Shown here: one piece after another, positions 34,901 to 49,900 of the stretch
Layout of the letters: each line of letters opens with the position of its first letter
How positions within the stretch are numbered: position 1 is the first letter of the stretch
Assembly (NCBI GenBank): GCA_033239005.1
Contig: BSQZ01000013.1
Location: 12,925,282 to 12,989,281, forward strand
From: Lamellibrachia satsuma
Lineage: Eukaryota > Annelida > Polychaeta > Sabellida > Siboglinidae
Direction of reading: 5' to 3'
DNA: 64,000 nt
Program-made: the position numbers and the translations under genes
Notes under the pieces: model-generated
What the model was told of the DNA's origin: nothing
Databases searched by the model: none
What the model saw: only the letters and a program-made list of their open reading frames with translations

Positions 34901-37900
34901 TACCACCCACCCCTACTCTCTACCACCTACCCCTACTCTCTACCACCTACCCCTACTCCCTACCACCCACCCCTACTCTCTACCACCCACCCCTTCTCTC
35001 TACCACCCACTCCTACTCTCTACCACCCACCCCGACTGTACCACCCACCTCTACTCTCTACCACCCACCCCTACTCTCTACCACCCACCCCTACTCTCTA
35101 CCACCCACCCCTACTCCCTACCACCCATTCCTACTCCTTACCACCCACCCCTATTCCATACTACCCAGCACCAGGAAGTATTCAGCTATGTTGTGCTCAC
35201 TACGCAAATGTTATTTTTGTCGTTTGTCATAATTTGTGAGTGGCCAGATACTCAATGATGCATGTCAGTGCACTGACAGAGTCCGATACCCCAATTTATT
35301 TATTGTGAGCATATATTATCTACCCCTCTCATTGTCACCATCAGTGCCAACCCTGAATGGTGCACTCCTGTAAAACTAGTAAAAGAATACCTGCAAATGA
35401 ACCCATATGGTTATCTATGTCCGCTGGTTTGTCATGCATGCTCACAACAGCTCGCCTTGTAAACTGGGATATATAGCTTGGATCTCGCAAGACTTCAGTG
35501 CAGCTGACTGTGCAATGATAACATATTTACGAGAGTCGTTCTTTGGATGTGTTTTTAATCGATGATCTGTTATTCACTGCTATTTAACAAACATGGGCCA
35601 TATGCAGTAATATAAGAATGCATTGTTAAAAATGCACAAGACCACAAGGAATATCTTCTACACCCATAAGACCATATAAAATTTAAGAAAATGAGTCCTT
35701 AAAAACCTTACACAGTTCTCTCCCCTGCCACCAGGTGCAGCTGGTGCGAGCATTGAGCCTACGAGACGACAGCGAACCTGGTGACCGTGGCAACTCGCCC
35801 ACTTCGATGCTCGCCCCACAGAAGAGTGGGGTGTTAGCCGCCACCCCAAGTATAGTGGGAATCCCTGTGGTTCGGGACACTACAGCTGGACCTGGCATGC
35901 TCAATGTGCGCCAGAGAACATGGCTCGAGAGCTTCCCTAATGAGTCAAACATTGAGAATCCTGTGCTGTTCAAGTATGTTTTGTTTATTTTATTTGTTTG
36001 TTTGTCATATTGTTTAAAACATTTTTTTTTGTATTTTAACTTATTTTAAATTTATTTTAAAACTTAAAACTTATTTTGACTAATTTATACTTATGTTTTA
36101 ACTTATTATTTTGACTCATTTTAACTTGTTTTAAACTTATTTCAGCATTGTTAGCGCCTTTGAGCTGGATTTTATCGGGATACACGGCGCCTTATTAATG
36201 CCTAATTTATTATTGATTGTTTTTGTCAACAACTTGTCAAAACCTTACTAATAACCATAGTATACACGTGACTGTACAATGTAGGTACCATATGGATGAA
36301 GTGAAGCGTAACCTGCAGGAGAAGCCAGGTACCATTGCAAGTCGGGAAGTTCGTGGTCTGCCAGACGTTATCAGTGAGTAGACCTGCTGAGGCATCCTCC
36401 CTAAGATTGACTGGCTCTTATATAATTTGATGGCTTTTATGATAATGCCTCATTATGGTTGTAGAAAATAGTTAGAACATGTTAACTGCTCTTTGAAGTG
36501 TAACAGAATAACCGTATTAATTACTACTGAAATTTGACTAATTTTAAAAAAAAAATTCTTTATGCATAATAACCACGCAATTTCAGTGTAAAGTGAAATA
36601 GGCCAAATAAATAAATGACATTTAATTCAGTAATCAGGTACCAACAATGATGCAAACGTACATCATCCAAACAACATGCATCAACACAGCAAGCATGCCG
36701 GCCCCCAAATGGTGTGTACACGTAATATCTACAAATCACAGATGTATTACTGCAGCCTAGCAAACAATGATAATGATACTAATATTTAATAGTCTCCAGC
36801 AGCCACCCGCTACAAGTACTAACTATATCGCTACTGACTAGCATTTGCCATTCACACTGTATCTGTGGGGGTCTCTCCGCCAACACCAATACCGCCATAA
36901 AAACCCTGTATACACAACTGAACATTTCATAAGTGGAAAAAACACCAAGGCAAAACCTTGTGTACAAATTTGAACCAGGGAAAGTATCGGATTATTAAGT
37001 TAATCACTTTTGTACAATCAGTGATTTACAATGATACAGAACATTAAATTGCAGTACAAAACACATGTGGCCCATTTGATGAGAGGGTTACTTCATAATA
37101 GACTTAATGAGAAACATTCCCTTAGAACTGAGGTGAAATGCATTATTGTAAGTCTAGATGTGCAAAAAGTAATAGCGGCCATTGCACTGAATCGTGCTCA
37201 TTATATGTCGAATAAAATAATAACAACAATCAACAGCAAAAATAATAACAAACAATAATAATGACAGTCAACAATAATAATAATGGCAATCAACAATTAT
37301 AATAATGACAATCAACAATTATAATAATGACGATCACCAATAAAAATAATGACAGTCAACAATTATAATAATGACAATCAACAATTATAATAATGACGAT
37401 CACCAATAAAAATAATGACAGTCAACAATTATAATAATGACAGTCAACAATAAAAATAATGACAGTCAACAATTATAATAATGACAGTCAACAATAAAAA
37501 TAATGACAATCAACAATTATAATAATGACGATCAACAATAAAAATAATGACAGTCAATAATTATAATAATGACAGTCAACAATAAAAATAATGACAGTCA
37601 ACAATAAAAATAATGACAGTCAACAATAAAAATAATGACAGTCAACAATAAAAATAATGACAGTCAACAATTATAATAATGACAGTCAACAATAAAAATA
37701 ATGACAGTCAACAATTATAATAATGACAGTCAACAATAAAAATAATGACAGTCAACAATTATAATAATGACAGTCAACAATAAAAATAATGACAGTCAAC
37801 AATAAAAATAATGACAGTCAATAACTATAATAATGACAGTCAACAACTATAATAATGACAGTCAACAACTATAATAATGACAATCAACAACTATAATAAT

Positions 37901-40900
37901 GACAATCAACAACTATAATAATGACAATCAACAACTATGATAATAACAATCAACACAATAATAACAATAATCAACAACAATAATAATGACAAAACCTATA
38001 ATAATAACAATAAAATAATAATGACAATGTCAGTATCAATAAAAAGAGAATAGTAATAATTATTATGATAATGATGATAGTAATAATAACAACCCATCAT
38101 TCGATTCTATGGAGTTCGTGCTAAGACAGGGTAAGACTGCATGAGCCATTATGTTGACGACTAGAAAATGAAAATGAAAGTGACTTTCAGCTCCTGCCAA
38201 GACTGGTTCTGACATCATAGAGAGGATTTCCGAGAGTCGGCGTCAGAGGTAGGAGAGCAAGAAGACTGTAGCCTGTATAGAGCATGTGTTTCATTGCTGT
38301 ACAGTAGTCTCTATATATGTCATAAAACTGGCATATTTTACTTTGTTGCCAAATCATGCATTTTCTTAAACATTAAGATAAAAATCACTGTATTAACACA
38401 TTTGTATGGATATTATTTTTTAGCAACACAGGTGTTATAAAAACTAATAAATTCAGTGTCGCAATGTCCATCAAATGTTGTTTGGTTAACCAATGAAAAT
38501 CGTTCAGTTCGTTTAAATTGAACTTGGATACTGTACATTGAATACCCATCATGACTTGAACCATGAGCCCTGTCCCACCACCATTAATTGTTGCAATGTT
38601 AAATATTAAACGTACCATATTCGACCTAACTAGTGTACAGTATTTGACCTAACTAGTGTACAGTATTCGACCTAACTAGTGTACAGTATTTGACCTAACT
38701 AGTGTACAGTATGCTTGAAAAAAAATTGGGCCATTGAAAAATGACAAGGAATCTGTTCTTATAAGAGTACACAAATTTTTTTCTCTAGACAATAAGGTAA
38801 CTGTTTAATAATAGTGGCGTCATTTGATGTCTAGTGTAGAACAACTGAAACGTGGTGCCAACTGTTTAACACCAGATAGCGACACTTTCCAGTTGTTCCA
38901 CAAATTAATTGTGGATACTGCTGATAAAAAAGGGTGTGTTTGCTAATTATGGCATGTACATTTAATAGGTCGAATATAGTAACTCAATCTGATTTAGCAT
39001 AACTCAGTTAGAAACAGTTACTTTCTAAACTGGAGACATAACACTTCTCAGATTCATGTAAAAATTTGAGATTTATGAATGTAAACTTGAAACAAATTCA
39101 GTTCAGTTAACAATCAGTCGGTACTTCATATTGAATCTGGAATGACAACTATTAAAGAAGAGTTACAATGAATGATCTATTTACAGACATGAACTCGCTG
39201 TGGAGGAAATGTACCATGAGCTCGCCACGATTAGTAATGTAAGTAAACAAGTCAATCTCATCCACAGTCATAATGAACTATTATTCAAATACAGTTATCA
39301 TTATCATGTTTACTGCTAGTCTGCTATATCGATGTGGGTCAATGACTGAACAATTAGAAAAGAACATGGAAGCAGCTGAAATGTGGTTATGGAGAAGAAT
39401 GCTTAGGCTATCGTGGACAGAAAAGAAAAGTACTGAAGACAGGCTAAGAACAGCAATAAAAGGAAGATCATGTACAGAATCAGGGCAAACAGAATGTCAC
39501 ATGATGAGGAAGAGAAACTGACACATCTAGGGACAATGGGACAGGTTAAGGGGGAAAGAAACAGAGGTTGGCAAATAATTAAACCAGAAACAACAGAACT
39601 GTTACAAGACTTGTGGTTGTGGGAAATTGTGGGTAATGATGATGATGATCATGTTTATTATTTATGCTGTAAGAAATGTTTCTTATGACCAAAAAGAGGA
39701 TGTAGTATGATTAATTTGAAGCCAAGCAAAGAGTTTGTACGGTGTTGTTGAGAGTTCTGGTTATAATATTATTCAAGGTTTTTAATGTAATATTAGTGAA
39801 TGTTTTTGTGTAATCTTTTTGAAAGTTTTCAGTGTATCATCATTATGTTATAAAAAACATTTTATAGTTGTAATCATCATGAAAATAATTGTTAGTCTAT
39901 ATAATGATGCGATGGTTTCAGACCTTGGAGCCGCGTGTGATGGAGTCAAGTTCCAGACTGTTGTCTTCGCTGGAGGAAGACAACAGTCTGATTGACAGTC
40001 TGATGGCATGCAGTCAACAAGACGAGGTGGGGCTTTTTAGAAGTCACGATTATGAATAAACTTTAGTCCTAGTTGATATGATAAAGATGATATTTTACAT
40101 GGTTACTTTTTCTATGAAAAATAGCTTCAGAACACACATTTGAGATTTTTCCTTCCTTTATTTCATCTCCAGATAGAGATTCTCATTCCTCCTTATATGC
40201 TCATTAAATCCATCATAAGCTAATGATCGGAATTTCCATCATAAGCGTCACACTGGACACAAATGAGCAAAGTAGATAGAGAAGTTGTCAAAAAGTGGCT
40301 GATAATAAGTTCCATCGACCACCTTTCAAACACATTTGACTTATTTGCTGGGTGAAGAGAAAAATTGTATTTATTAAAAGAAGATGCATCACCACAGAGG
40401 ACACTATTTCTGTGGCGCACTGGCAACATGTTGAAAATGTTTGACAATTTTCAATAACAAAGCTAGTGGAGAGTGTCAACAACCTCAATCGAAGTTGTGT
40501 TATCGAGTGTAGCAATATGAAGGTTAAAGGTGTTAGATACAGCTTAAAATTTACTCAAAATTTAATAACAAACATTTCGCAAACAACCTTGACCTTCATG
40601 TTGCCGTAAAACAGCACACACAATAACTTTTCAACGTCAGTGCTGTAAAATATACACTGTCAGCAAAAGCCATAATTAGCAAACTATTCATCGCTCACAT
40701 TTTGAAAACTGGACTGTGAAAAACAGGATCTCTGCATAAAACTGGAGTCAAGATAATATACAGTTAAGTAAATTTGACTGTTTATGATGGATATGTTTTG
40801 CTCTGTGAGCAGTCTAACCTTGTTAGATTAATGAGTTTATAAGAAACATAAGAAATGGTAGCCTGATCTTTAGCTTGACACTGCCGTTCTGCCGTTGTTC

Positions 40901-43900
40901 TACCAATGTGTTGTATTTTCAGGACTTGATTTGCTACACATACACTGAGCTGGCTGACTTGTGGACAGAGGTGTCTGGACACACGGTCCGGAGACATGGC
41001 TGGATCAGTGACCTCGACGACACTCTGGCCACAATTGAGGATGATCGTGCAGATATGGTAAGTCAAGTGTGTTAGCATGTCAAGTATGTCAGTATGTTGA
41101 GTGTGTTGGTATGTAAAATGTGTTTGTAAGTTGAGTGTGTCGGTATTTAGAGTGTGTCAACATGTATAGTGTGTCAGTATGTCGAGTGTGTCACTTTGTA
41201 TAGTGTGTCGGTATGTTGAGTGTGCCTGTATGTTGAGTGTGTTGGTATGTCAAGTGTGCTTGTATATTGAAGTGTGTCGGTATGTTGAGTGTGTCTGTAT
41301 GTCAAGTGTGTTGAATATTTATAAATGCTCATTTTATTTCATTGAAAGAGCGTTTATTATAGATAATATTAAATTGTTGATTAATGAGTCATAGGAACCA
41401 TTTTATAAATGAAAGAATAAGGAGATAATGTTAGTGATTAAAAGAATTCAAGTCCATTAGCCCAACTATTGGAATTTTCCTGTCGTTGTTTCTTTGGATA
41501 TGTACATTCACGTGTTAGAATCTGAAAATATGGAGATTTATTTCTACACCACGTTAAGTAATGGAGGCAGATCTGTCTCTGCAGAGCCCACTAAACGATA
41601 CACAGTTTGACTCACAGATGATCTAAAAATACAAATTGAGGTACACATTTTTCATACTAGAAACGGATTAAATAAGAGAACAAAATGAACAGACTGGGAA
41701 GTCAAGCATAAGGAGTCTACATTCCTGTCCTACTTTATCTTGCCATTCACCATTCTGTCCTAGTTTATCTTGCCATTCACCATTCTGTTGATGTGTTACT
41801 TCTGTTGGTAGGTATTGCAGGTGTTCCAGACATACACTGAGATGTTGAAGAAGATCGCCCATCTGATGCCCCCCCAGCTTCAAAGCATGCTTGATGCTGA
41901 GTCTCAGGTGTGACTGGGGACAAGCTAACAGTGGGGGAGGGAGGGGGTTGCAGGAGCTCTTCTCCCACCTGTTTATGAAGGCCAGCCTCCCATCATTTTT
42001 AGGGCAACTTCCCACTTCACACTTACAGCGCCACCCCTGTCAGTAGAGTGCACAAACTATATACGTTTGAATACCAGATACCCTATTCCAGATACCCTAT
42101 ACCAGATACCCTATACCAGATACACTATTCCAGATACCCTATACCAGATACCCTATACCAGATACCCTATACTAGATTTGTATTCTGAAACATTATGGAT
42201 CACATAAGATGCAACTAAAATCTGAGGTTAAATGACATTGGTTTTGTGTAGTGTCATCCATCTGTATTTGGAAATCATCCCTTATAAACCTGGCACTCGA
42301 ACACATCGAAATGACAATGGCGGTCTGTGTGAGAAGGCTATAAAGGAGGTCATCATAGTCACCACACTCATCATCATCATCATCTGTTCCAGGCCATCAA
42401 TCAGACTATGCTGAGCAACAGAAGGTCATATGCCGACCTCTACAGCAAGCTCATGATGGCTGATATAGAACGAGAGAAGAAACTATACACCGAGTGGACG
42501 AAACGAGTTGAGACTTGGAAGATGCTGCACATGAACGTGAAGATTAAACAGTTTCAGTGAGCATCACCCCCACCCCACCCATATCACTCCATCAGTGTCA
42601 CCCCACCCATGTCACCCCACCAATGTCACAACCACAAATGTCACAACCATCGATGTCACAACCACTGATGTCACAACCATCAATGTCACAACCATCAATG
42701 TCACAAGCACCCATGTCACCCCACCCATGTCACCCCCACCAATGTCACAACCACAAATGTCACAACGACTGATGTCACAACCACCAATGTCACCCCACCT
42801 TTGTCACATCTGAGGGGTCACCAATGTCATGTCTGAGGTGTCACCCCTCAGGTGAATTGTACCAAATTATTATGAAGATATTTTGTGGGCCACAGCCCTC
42901 TCTCCACTGCGCGTGATGGATGGCCATCCAAAAGATTGTTATCTTAACTGCATCAAAGAACAAACATAATTAAAATATCTTTATTAGTTTTTGTTTAGCA
43001 CTCATTTGAAGAGGTGCAGTTGTAAAAATTGGAATTGCAAAATCGACCATGCATGTAGGAAATTTACTACAATTCAATCAATCATAAAATTTTCTAAATC
43101 AACCTACTATGACATGTTATATACCAAAATAAGCATAGACATTCCTGGAATACCTATGTAGACTACTGCTAAAAACAATTGTTGTGGTAACATAACTTTC
43201 ACGAAAAAACCTGTGGTCAAATTGTCAGCAGTTAAATATCGCCAACATTTGAGCACCATATGGGGGGTCTGAAAATATTTATTTTGCGAGGCTCCCCTTC
43301 TAGATTCAATAAGTATGACTCCAACAAACCACATGAAAACATTTTTGCTTTTGTCTGCCAAGTAACTATTATTTTTCTAAACGCACTAACTATATACCCT
43401 GAAAATCCACCTGTTTAGGAACCAGTTTCACAGCATGGAGAAGAGAAGACTAGTCTCAGCTCAGAAATATATTTTGTCTACAAGGTGGCACCACTGACAT
43501 TGACTGTTTTGCACTAGTCGCATGGACTATCATTTAAAAAAGTGTATTAGTCCATGGAATGAACTACTAATTTCCGACTAGCAGGCTAGTATTAATTTTG
43601 AATGCTGATTATGTCCTGTTTAGAACAGATGTCATTGGCCTTGATGTTTCGCTCGCAGGACGTACATGGAGAGTGACGCAGTGACAGCGCCCCCTGGTGC
43701 TGCTAAGATTATGGAGATGCTGAAAACCGAACAAAAGTCATTCAACGATCAACGGATGGAACTCATCGAATCACTCAGGTTAGCGGTGATTCTCTCTCAT
43801 GTCCTCTAGCAATGTCTTTAAGGGATGATCTCAAAACATTGACATACAACACCACTACACAAAATTGGTTTAATTCATGTTCAAATTTTACATAAATAGC

Positions 43901-46900
43901 AATCTACGATAAATCAAGCATCAAGTTGAAAACTATCAGTATAAATGAAGCAGTTGTTTTGCATTATCCCTGTTAAAACTGTTACATGTTATGTTGAATG
44001 AAATTATTGTTTGTCAATGATAAAGTGACAAAATTAATGTTTTGTTGATGCTACCTGTACCACTGAACAATGTAATTATACAATGTTGAATGTGTGAATA
44101 TTTGATCCAGATGATTATCTGATAATTGTGATAATGTTATTGTTTCAATGTGCAGACAACTGTTCCCACCCACGTCAACAAAGACAGCTGTGTACCAGTG
44201 GAACCAGCAGATGACACAGGTCACAAAGAAAATAGGTAATTATCATGAAAAACAATGACATTTTATACCGAAAGTAACATTTTAGTTTTTTGTGTATGAC
44301 GTCAGGGTCAGGGTTGGGGGAGAGAGGTCGCAAAGAAACAGGATGGCGGAATACTTGTGTAGATGTGAGAGAGGTGTAGGGATGGGAGGAGGGTAGGGAG
44401 GAGGGAGGGGAGGGGAGGAGGAAGAGGAGGAGGAAGGAGGAGGAAGGGGGAGGGAAGGCAGGAGAGTGGGGATGATGGAGGTGAGAAGGGAGAGGAAGGC
44501 TGGGAGGATGAGGGAGGGGAGGAGGGAGAAGAGGAGGGAGGGAAGGAGGGGGATGGGAGGAGGAGGGAGGAGAGGAGGGAGAGAAGGATGGAGGGGAAAG
44601 GGATGGGAGGAGGAGGAGGAGGGAGAGAGGAAGTGCAGGGAGAAGAGGAGAGAAAAGGGTAGAATGGAAGGAGAAGTAGGGGAAGGCTAGTACGGATAAT
44701 AATGGGAAAGTGGTAGGGAGGAAGAGGACAGAGGAGGAGATTGAAAAAGGAAGAGGAAGACGAGAAGGATAAAAAGGGTATGAAAGGAAGAAGATGATGG
44801 AGTTTGGGAAGGGAGGAGAAAATTAAGGGGAGGAAGTACAAAAAAAAATAAAGGGAGAAAGGAAGAGAGGCGAAGGGAAGAGATTAGGGATAGAGAAAGT
44901 AACAGGAAGTGTGGGAAGGATGGCTAGTGGGAGGGAGATTATGTGAGAGATTAATAGATTAGTGTGTTGTGTTCTTTCCATGTCAGTGTATTTGTCAATA
45001 CTGTGCATTTGCATAAACACTAGAACCAGAGGAACTGATAGTGGTTGAACTTAAAGATAATTAACTAAACAGCTACGTTAAAGAGGTGCAGTTGTTGACT
45101 CTCCATATGAGCACTGATATGGTGTGGTTACATTGCAGACGCCGTGAACCAGGAATTCTTCAACAAGTTGTATGCGGAGTATGAGTTGGTGTGCCAGCGA
45201 TGCCTGGAGGAACTGGAACACACGGTCGTAAGTATGAGTTGGTGTGCCAGCAATGCCTGGAGGAACTGAAACACACAGTCGTAAGTATGAGTTGGTGTGC
45301 CAGCAATGCCTGGAGGAACTGGAACACACAGTCGTAAGTATGAGTTGGTGTGCCAGCAATGCCTGGAGGAACTGGAACACACGGTCATAAGTATGAGTTG
45401 GTGTGCCAGCAATGCCTGGAGGAACTGGAACACACGGTCGTAAGTATGAGTTGGTGTGCCAGCGATGCCTGGAGGAACTGGAACACACGGTCGTAAGTAT
45501 GAGTTGGTGTGCCAGCGATGCCTGGAGGAACTGGAACACACGGTCGTAAGTATGAGTTGGTGTGCCAGCGATGCCTGGAGGAACTGGAACACACAGTCGT
45601 AAGTATGAGTTGGTGTGCCAGCGATGCCTGGAGGAACTGGAACACACAGTCGTAAGTATGAGTTGGTGTGCCAGCGATGCCTGGAGGAACTGGAACACAC
45701 AGTCGTAAGTATGAGTTGGTGTGCCAGCGATGCCTGGAAGAACTGGAACACACAGTCCTAAGTATGAGTTGGTGTGCCAGCGATGCCTGGAGGAACTGGA
45801 ACACACAGTCGTAAGTATGAGTTGGTGTGCCAGCGATGCCTGGAGGAACTGGAACACACGGTTGTAAGTATGAGTTGGTGTGCCAGCGATGCCTGGAGGA
45901 ACTGGAACTCACAGTCGTAAGTATGAGTTGGTGTGCCAGCGATGCCTGGAGGAACTGGAACACACAGTCGTAAGTATGAGTTGGTGTGCCAGCGATGCCT
46001 GGAGGAACTGCAACACACGGTCGTAAGTATGAGTTGGTGTGCCAGCGATGCCTGGAGGAACTGGAACACACGGTTGTAAGCATGAGTTGGTGTACCAGCG
46101 ATGCCTGGAGGAACTGGAACACATGGTCATAAGTATGAGTTGGTGTGCCAGCGATGCCTGGAGGAACTGGAACACACGGTCGTAGGTATGAGGTGGTGTA
46201 CCAGCGATACTTAGGGGAACTGGAACACACAGTCATAAGTATGAGTTGGTGTGCCAGCAATGCCTGGAGGACAAAGTCACGAATACCAACATGATTGATG
46301 CAAGGCACCGTGGCTACAAACAGTGACCGCGTACATGTTACAGTGTGGCCAGAGAACGGTCTTGTAATCTAAGTGGAGCCACCATTTGGCATTCATAGAA
46401 TTCCACAGCCACATAAAGCCTGCACAGATAACAGGCTGATGATGAATAGCTGATAATTATCTATTGTAGGGGCATAATGAATAGAATGTGAGGTGAATAT
46501 GATGCTTTAGGTCATAGGTAATGCAGCTATACTAGTTAGATAATGTTGGCTGCATAGCCACTACTAGCTAACGCTGATTTTACTCGACAGTAAATGATAG
46601 ATATATAACAAAATTATATATACTGCTCTCACAGTTAAAAATAATAAAGTTCATCAGTAGTTTAAACAAATGGGTTTAACTAGTTAGTTGACCAATGTTA
46701 GCTAAACATGGGTTTGTTAAAGAAGTGGTAAAATAGCAATTAGACATCATTGAGCTATGACATAATCAATCAATTTGTTTTCATTCAACATGGCATTCAG
46801 CTGTATTTAATGGAATAATCAAATTAACTTAATTCAAATTAAATCCATTCATGACTTTCAGTCAGTTCCATGTTTGTTTACAGAAAGATTTAGTTGGAAC

Positions 46901-49900
46901 GGGCGTTGCCACGGAAACGAAAGCTCGTGAGACCATCAACAAACTGTGTCTCCCTCTGGTTGGAGAGAGACAAGCTATCTTCGAGAAACTGCTTGAAAAC
47001 ATGGACGTGAGTGAGAGACTTTCATTCTGGTAAAACACGGTTGATTCAATGTGAAATACAGTCTCAATAAAGTGCTGCTGCAGATGTAATCATTCAGCAG
47101 TTTTCACCTTTAGCTTAGAATTAGCATCACACTCATTACAGGGTATTTGTGAATTTACCAGTTATAAAGAAATGTGCTGCAATATTTACTATTTCTCTGC
47201 AGTTGTAATTATTGACTCGTATATACGATTTGTGTTATTATTATTTATAATGTATATTAAACTAGCCATTATTTATTTTATATGATCTAATCTGCCTAAA
47301 AAAATGTGATAAAAATTGTGATTCTGTAAACCAACCTTAACTCATAACAATATCAGTTGTCATGTTATTAATTGACAGAATCAAGTAAAAGAATTACATC
47401 ATATGTCATTTCGACAAATTTCTAATTATTTATATAATTGTATTTAGCAAAGTAAAAACCCATCACATTTTTAATAATGATGATAGAAAATTATTTAATA
47501 TATTAAAATTATTTTAAATTAATTTAATTTAAATTATTGTTGGTTATTGTCAATTAATGAAAATAATTTTTTATTTATTTAAGTTAATTTAAATTTAGAG
47601 TCACAGACCTTGTTTCACTTTTGGTTTTGTTCAAGGGACACATTTTGACAAAATAACAATGGTTTGTGATTTGAGGTGAGAGAAGGGAATGTTACCAGAA
47701 GGTGGCGCTGCTGTGCATAGTGCTTGTCTGCATTGTGAGGCTATAAATACTTTTTCCACTTCAGGCCGAGCTAGAACGTCACAACTCACAGATGCTTGTT
47801 GAAATGCGAGCTCTCTTCAAATTCTGCCAGGGGGCAGCACACATCTGGGACGTGCACGAACTTGGTCTTGCGAAGCAGGAGCGTGCGCTTCACGAGAGAC
47901 TGGATGAATGTCGCCATCAACACGACAACGAGAATCAGGTCAGTGACACCAGGGGGCACTTCTGTCTTCACCAATACGCACTGGTTTTGTGGTTGAAACT
48001 TGTGCTTGTTGGATTAATGAACTCAACCAGTTTACATTTGATGAATGACTGATAATAAAGCAATATGACATAAATCCCAGAAATAGTCTTGCTAAGGAAA
48101 TAGTCCTCCAAAGTGTCCTCACCTGTGGCACCATCTGTCTGTGACTGCAGGAACTGGAAGCAGAGCTTGACATTGTGATGGACCGAATGCGACAAGAGGC
48201 GTCCGAGAAAAACCTGAATGAATCACTGACCAAGGGTCTTGCTATGCTGGACAAGATCAAAGAAGGGTAAGTGGTCAGTGTGAAGAAACAATTACCTAAG
48301 CAGCCTATGGCATTCCTATTCTGATCGATTATCAGCACCTATGTTGCTACAAAATATACCTGCATCAAACAAAATGCACCAGAAATCTTCCCAGCATCAA
48401 AAATAGTTATGCTTTAACGGCTGTAAGTTTATTCTTTGATTTTATACTTTATGTGGTGAACACAAGAAAATTTGTACTTTTGCAAAATTTTTCAATGTGA
48501 ATTTTTTAAGAAAAATTAAACCTGATACGGCCGTATGCCATACAAAAACTAAAAAATTTGTGTTGTGTACGGCAAGTCTAATAATCATGTTTGTTGCTAC
48601 TAGAACAATCTCTAGTTTTATATGTAATACTTCCATTTTACATATATTACCATAATATTTATTATTTTTGATTGTCTACCAGTAGTGTATTATTCTAATT
48701 ATTTATTCATTAATATTTTGCTGTCTTTTTTTATCCAATTTTATATTATTTCTTATTTGAATGAAACTATTAAAAACAAATTTTTTTACACTTCCAACTA
48801 CAAATGGTACTTCATATTGTATAATTTTGCTGTGCATTATATTTCATAGTTTTGCAATCTTGGTCTTTTTAGTAATATTATTAGTCATATTCTTCAGTAT
48901 TGAATTGTAATTTAGTAGCTGTTTTAATCAGTATTTAAGTCTTGGCATTTTACTCCATTGTAAACCCTCCTGAAGAGGGTGTTACTCTGGATATGAGTTT
49001 ATAAATCAAGTTTATTTTTAATATCAGTTGGGCTCATGTGTTTGCAGCTACGAGTTGTTCCACACAGTGCAGACAGACATCGTGGCAGAGTACCCACATA
49101 TGGTGCATGAGGAACTCACGCGATATGACGAATCTGTCTGTATTTTCTTCACCGTCAACAGGAACTTACCTCCGGTACGTAGACGTCACGGAGGCAGTCA
49201 TAGGCACATTGTGTTACCTGTGCTCTTTCATTATGAAAATGGTTGCTGTAAGCTTGTGCCATCCTCTTTTTCTTTTCTCTTGGGGGCTCCATGTGAGCGA
49301 TTGTCAGGAGATACTGGATGGGGGGTATTCTTAGTGTGAGACCACTCCACCTCCATTTTCTCATCTTGGTTTCCTTCTCCACTGAAAGGTGTTCGGTCCT
49401 TTCCCACTGAGTGTTGTTGTTAACCTTCTCAGACCATTTCAAATCCATAATTCTGTGCAGGCATCTGTTGATGGTTGCAGTATGCCGCCGAGATTTATTC
49501 TGATCACTAGAATGGTACGGGCTGTGGAAGAGGAAAACAGATCTCTGATCGGTTGGCTTCATAATGCACCAGTTTCCTTCTGTTTTCTCGGGTTCCATAA
49601 TTTGGACCTGACTTTAATGGCTTCTAACTGTTGTTATCTTTCTTAGCCTCTGTTTGTATATCTTCAGTATATGCATGTGCTATTTGTCTCAACAGGTAGA
49701 GAAACATAAATCACAGGTCTCCATGAAGCCAAGCCGATCAAAGGGAAGCAAAGAGAAACTGAGCAAAGAGAGACTGAGCCAAGAGAGACTCGCCTCCCAG
49801 CAAGACCTTCCTGAAGAGAAAACTGCCAAACAGGATGAAGACACTAATAAGAAGCCCATCCAGCAGCAGGAGCTCATTGAGGATGAACCAGGCAGAGAAG

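Larger units (their letters stand above)
27606..35734. other. Rest of CCDC180 intron 1 up to exon 2
   Basis: No gene was found in these 8.1 kb. The interval holds a GTA/GTG-rich triplet region (28079-28275), a 56-bp tandem repeat, pyrimidine microsatellites (31.4-32.1 kb) and a 1.8-kb minisatellite (33.4-35.2 kb), each listed separately. The stretches 29.0-31.3 and 32.2-33.3 kb show nothing recognisable. Confidence 0.6.

Noticed and set aside
33364..35232. 622-codon Pro/Thr/Tyr/Leu-rich frame as a mucin- or silk-like gene
   Set aside because: The unit is 20 bp, not a multiple of three, and all frames are open. It has no signal peptide or splice context, and it lies inside a CCDC180 intron.
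35658..35973. Minus-strand frames of 63-96 codons over CCDC180 exon 2
   Set aside because: They are reverse-strand shadows of exon 2, whose plus-strand translation fits CCDC180 and splices in frame.
44308..44841. Minus-strand Pro/Ser/Leu-rich 177-codon frame
   Set aside because: It is the complement of a purine tract in CCDC180 intron 11 and is explained by composition.
45228..46270. CRISPR-like array (regular repeats)
   Set aside because: The units are directly adjacent with no variable spacers, the context is eukaryotic and the first unit is coding.
45078..46308. Long minus-strand frames of up to 307 codons with a 53-aa repeat
   Set aside because: They are the reverse of the 53-bp CCDC180 exon-end array. 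The period and lack of stops explain them, and the coding strand is the other one.
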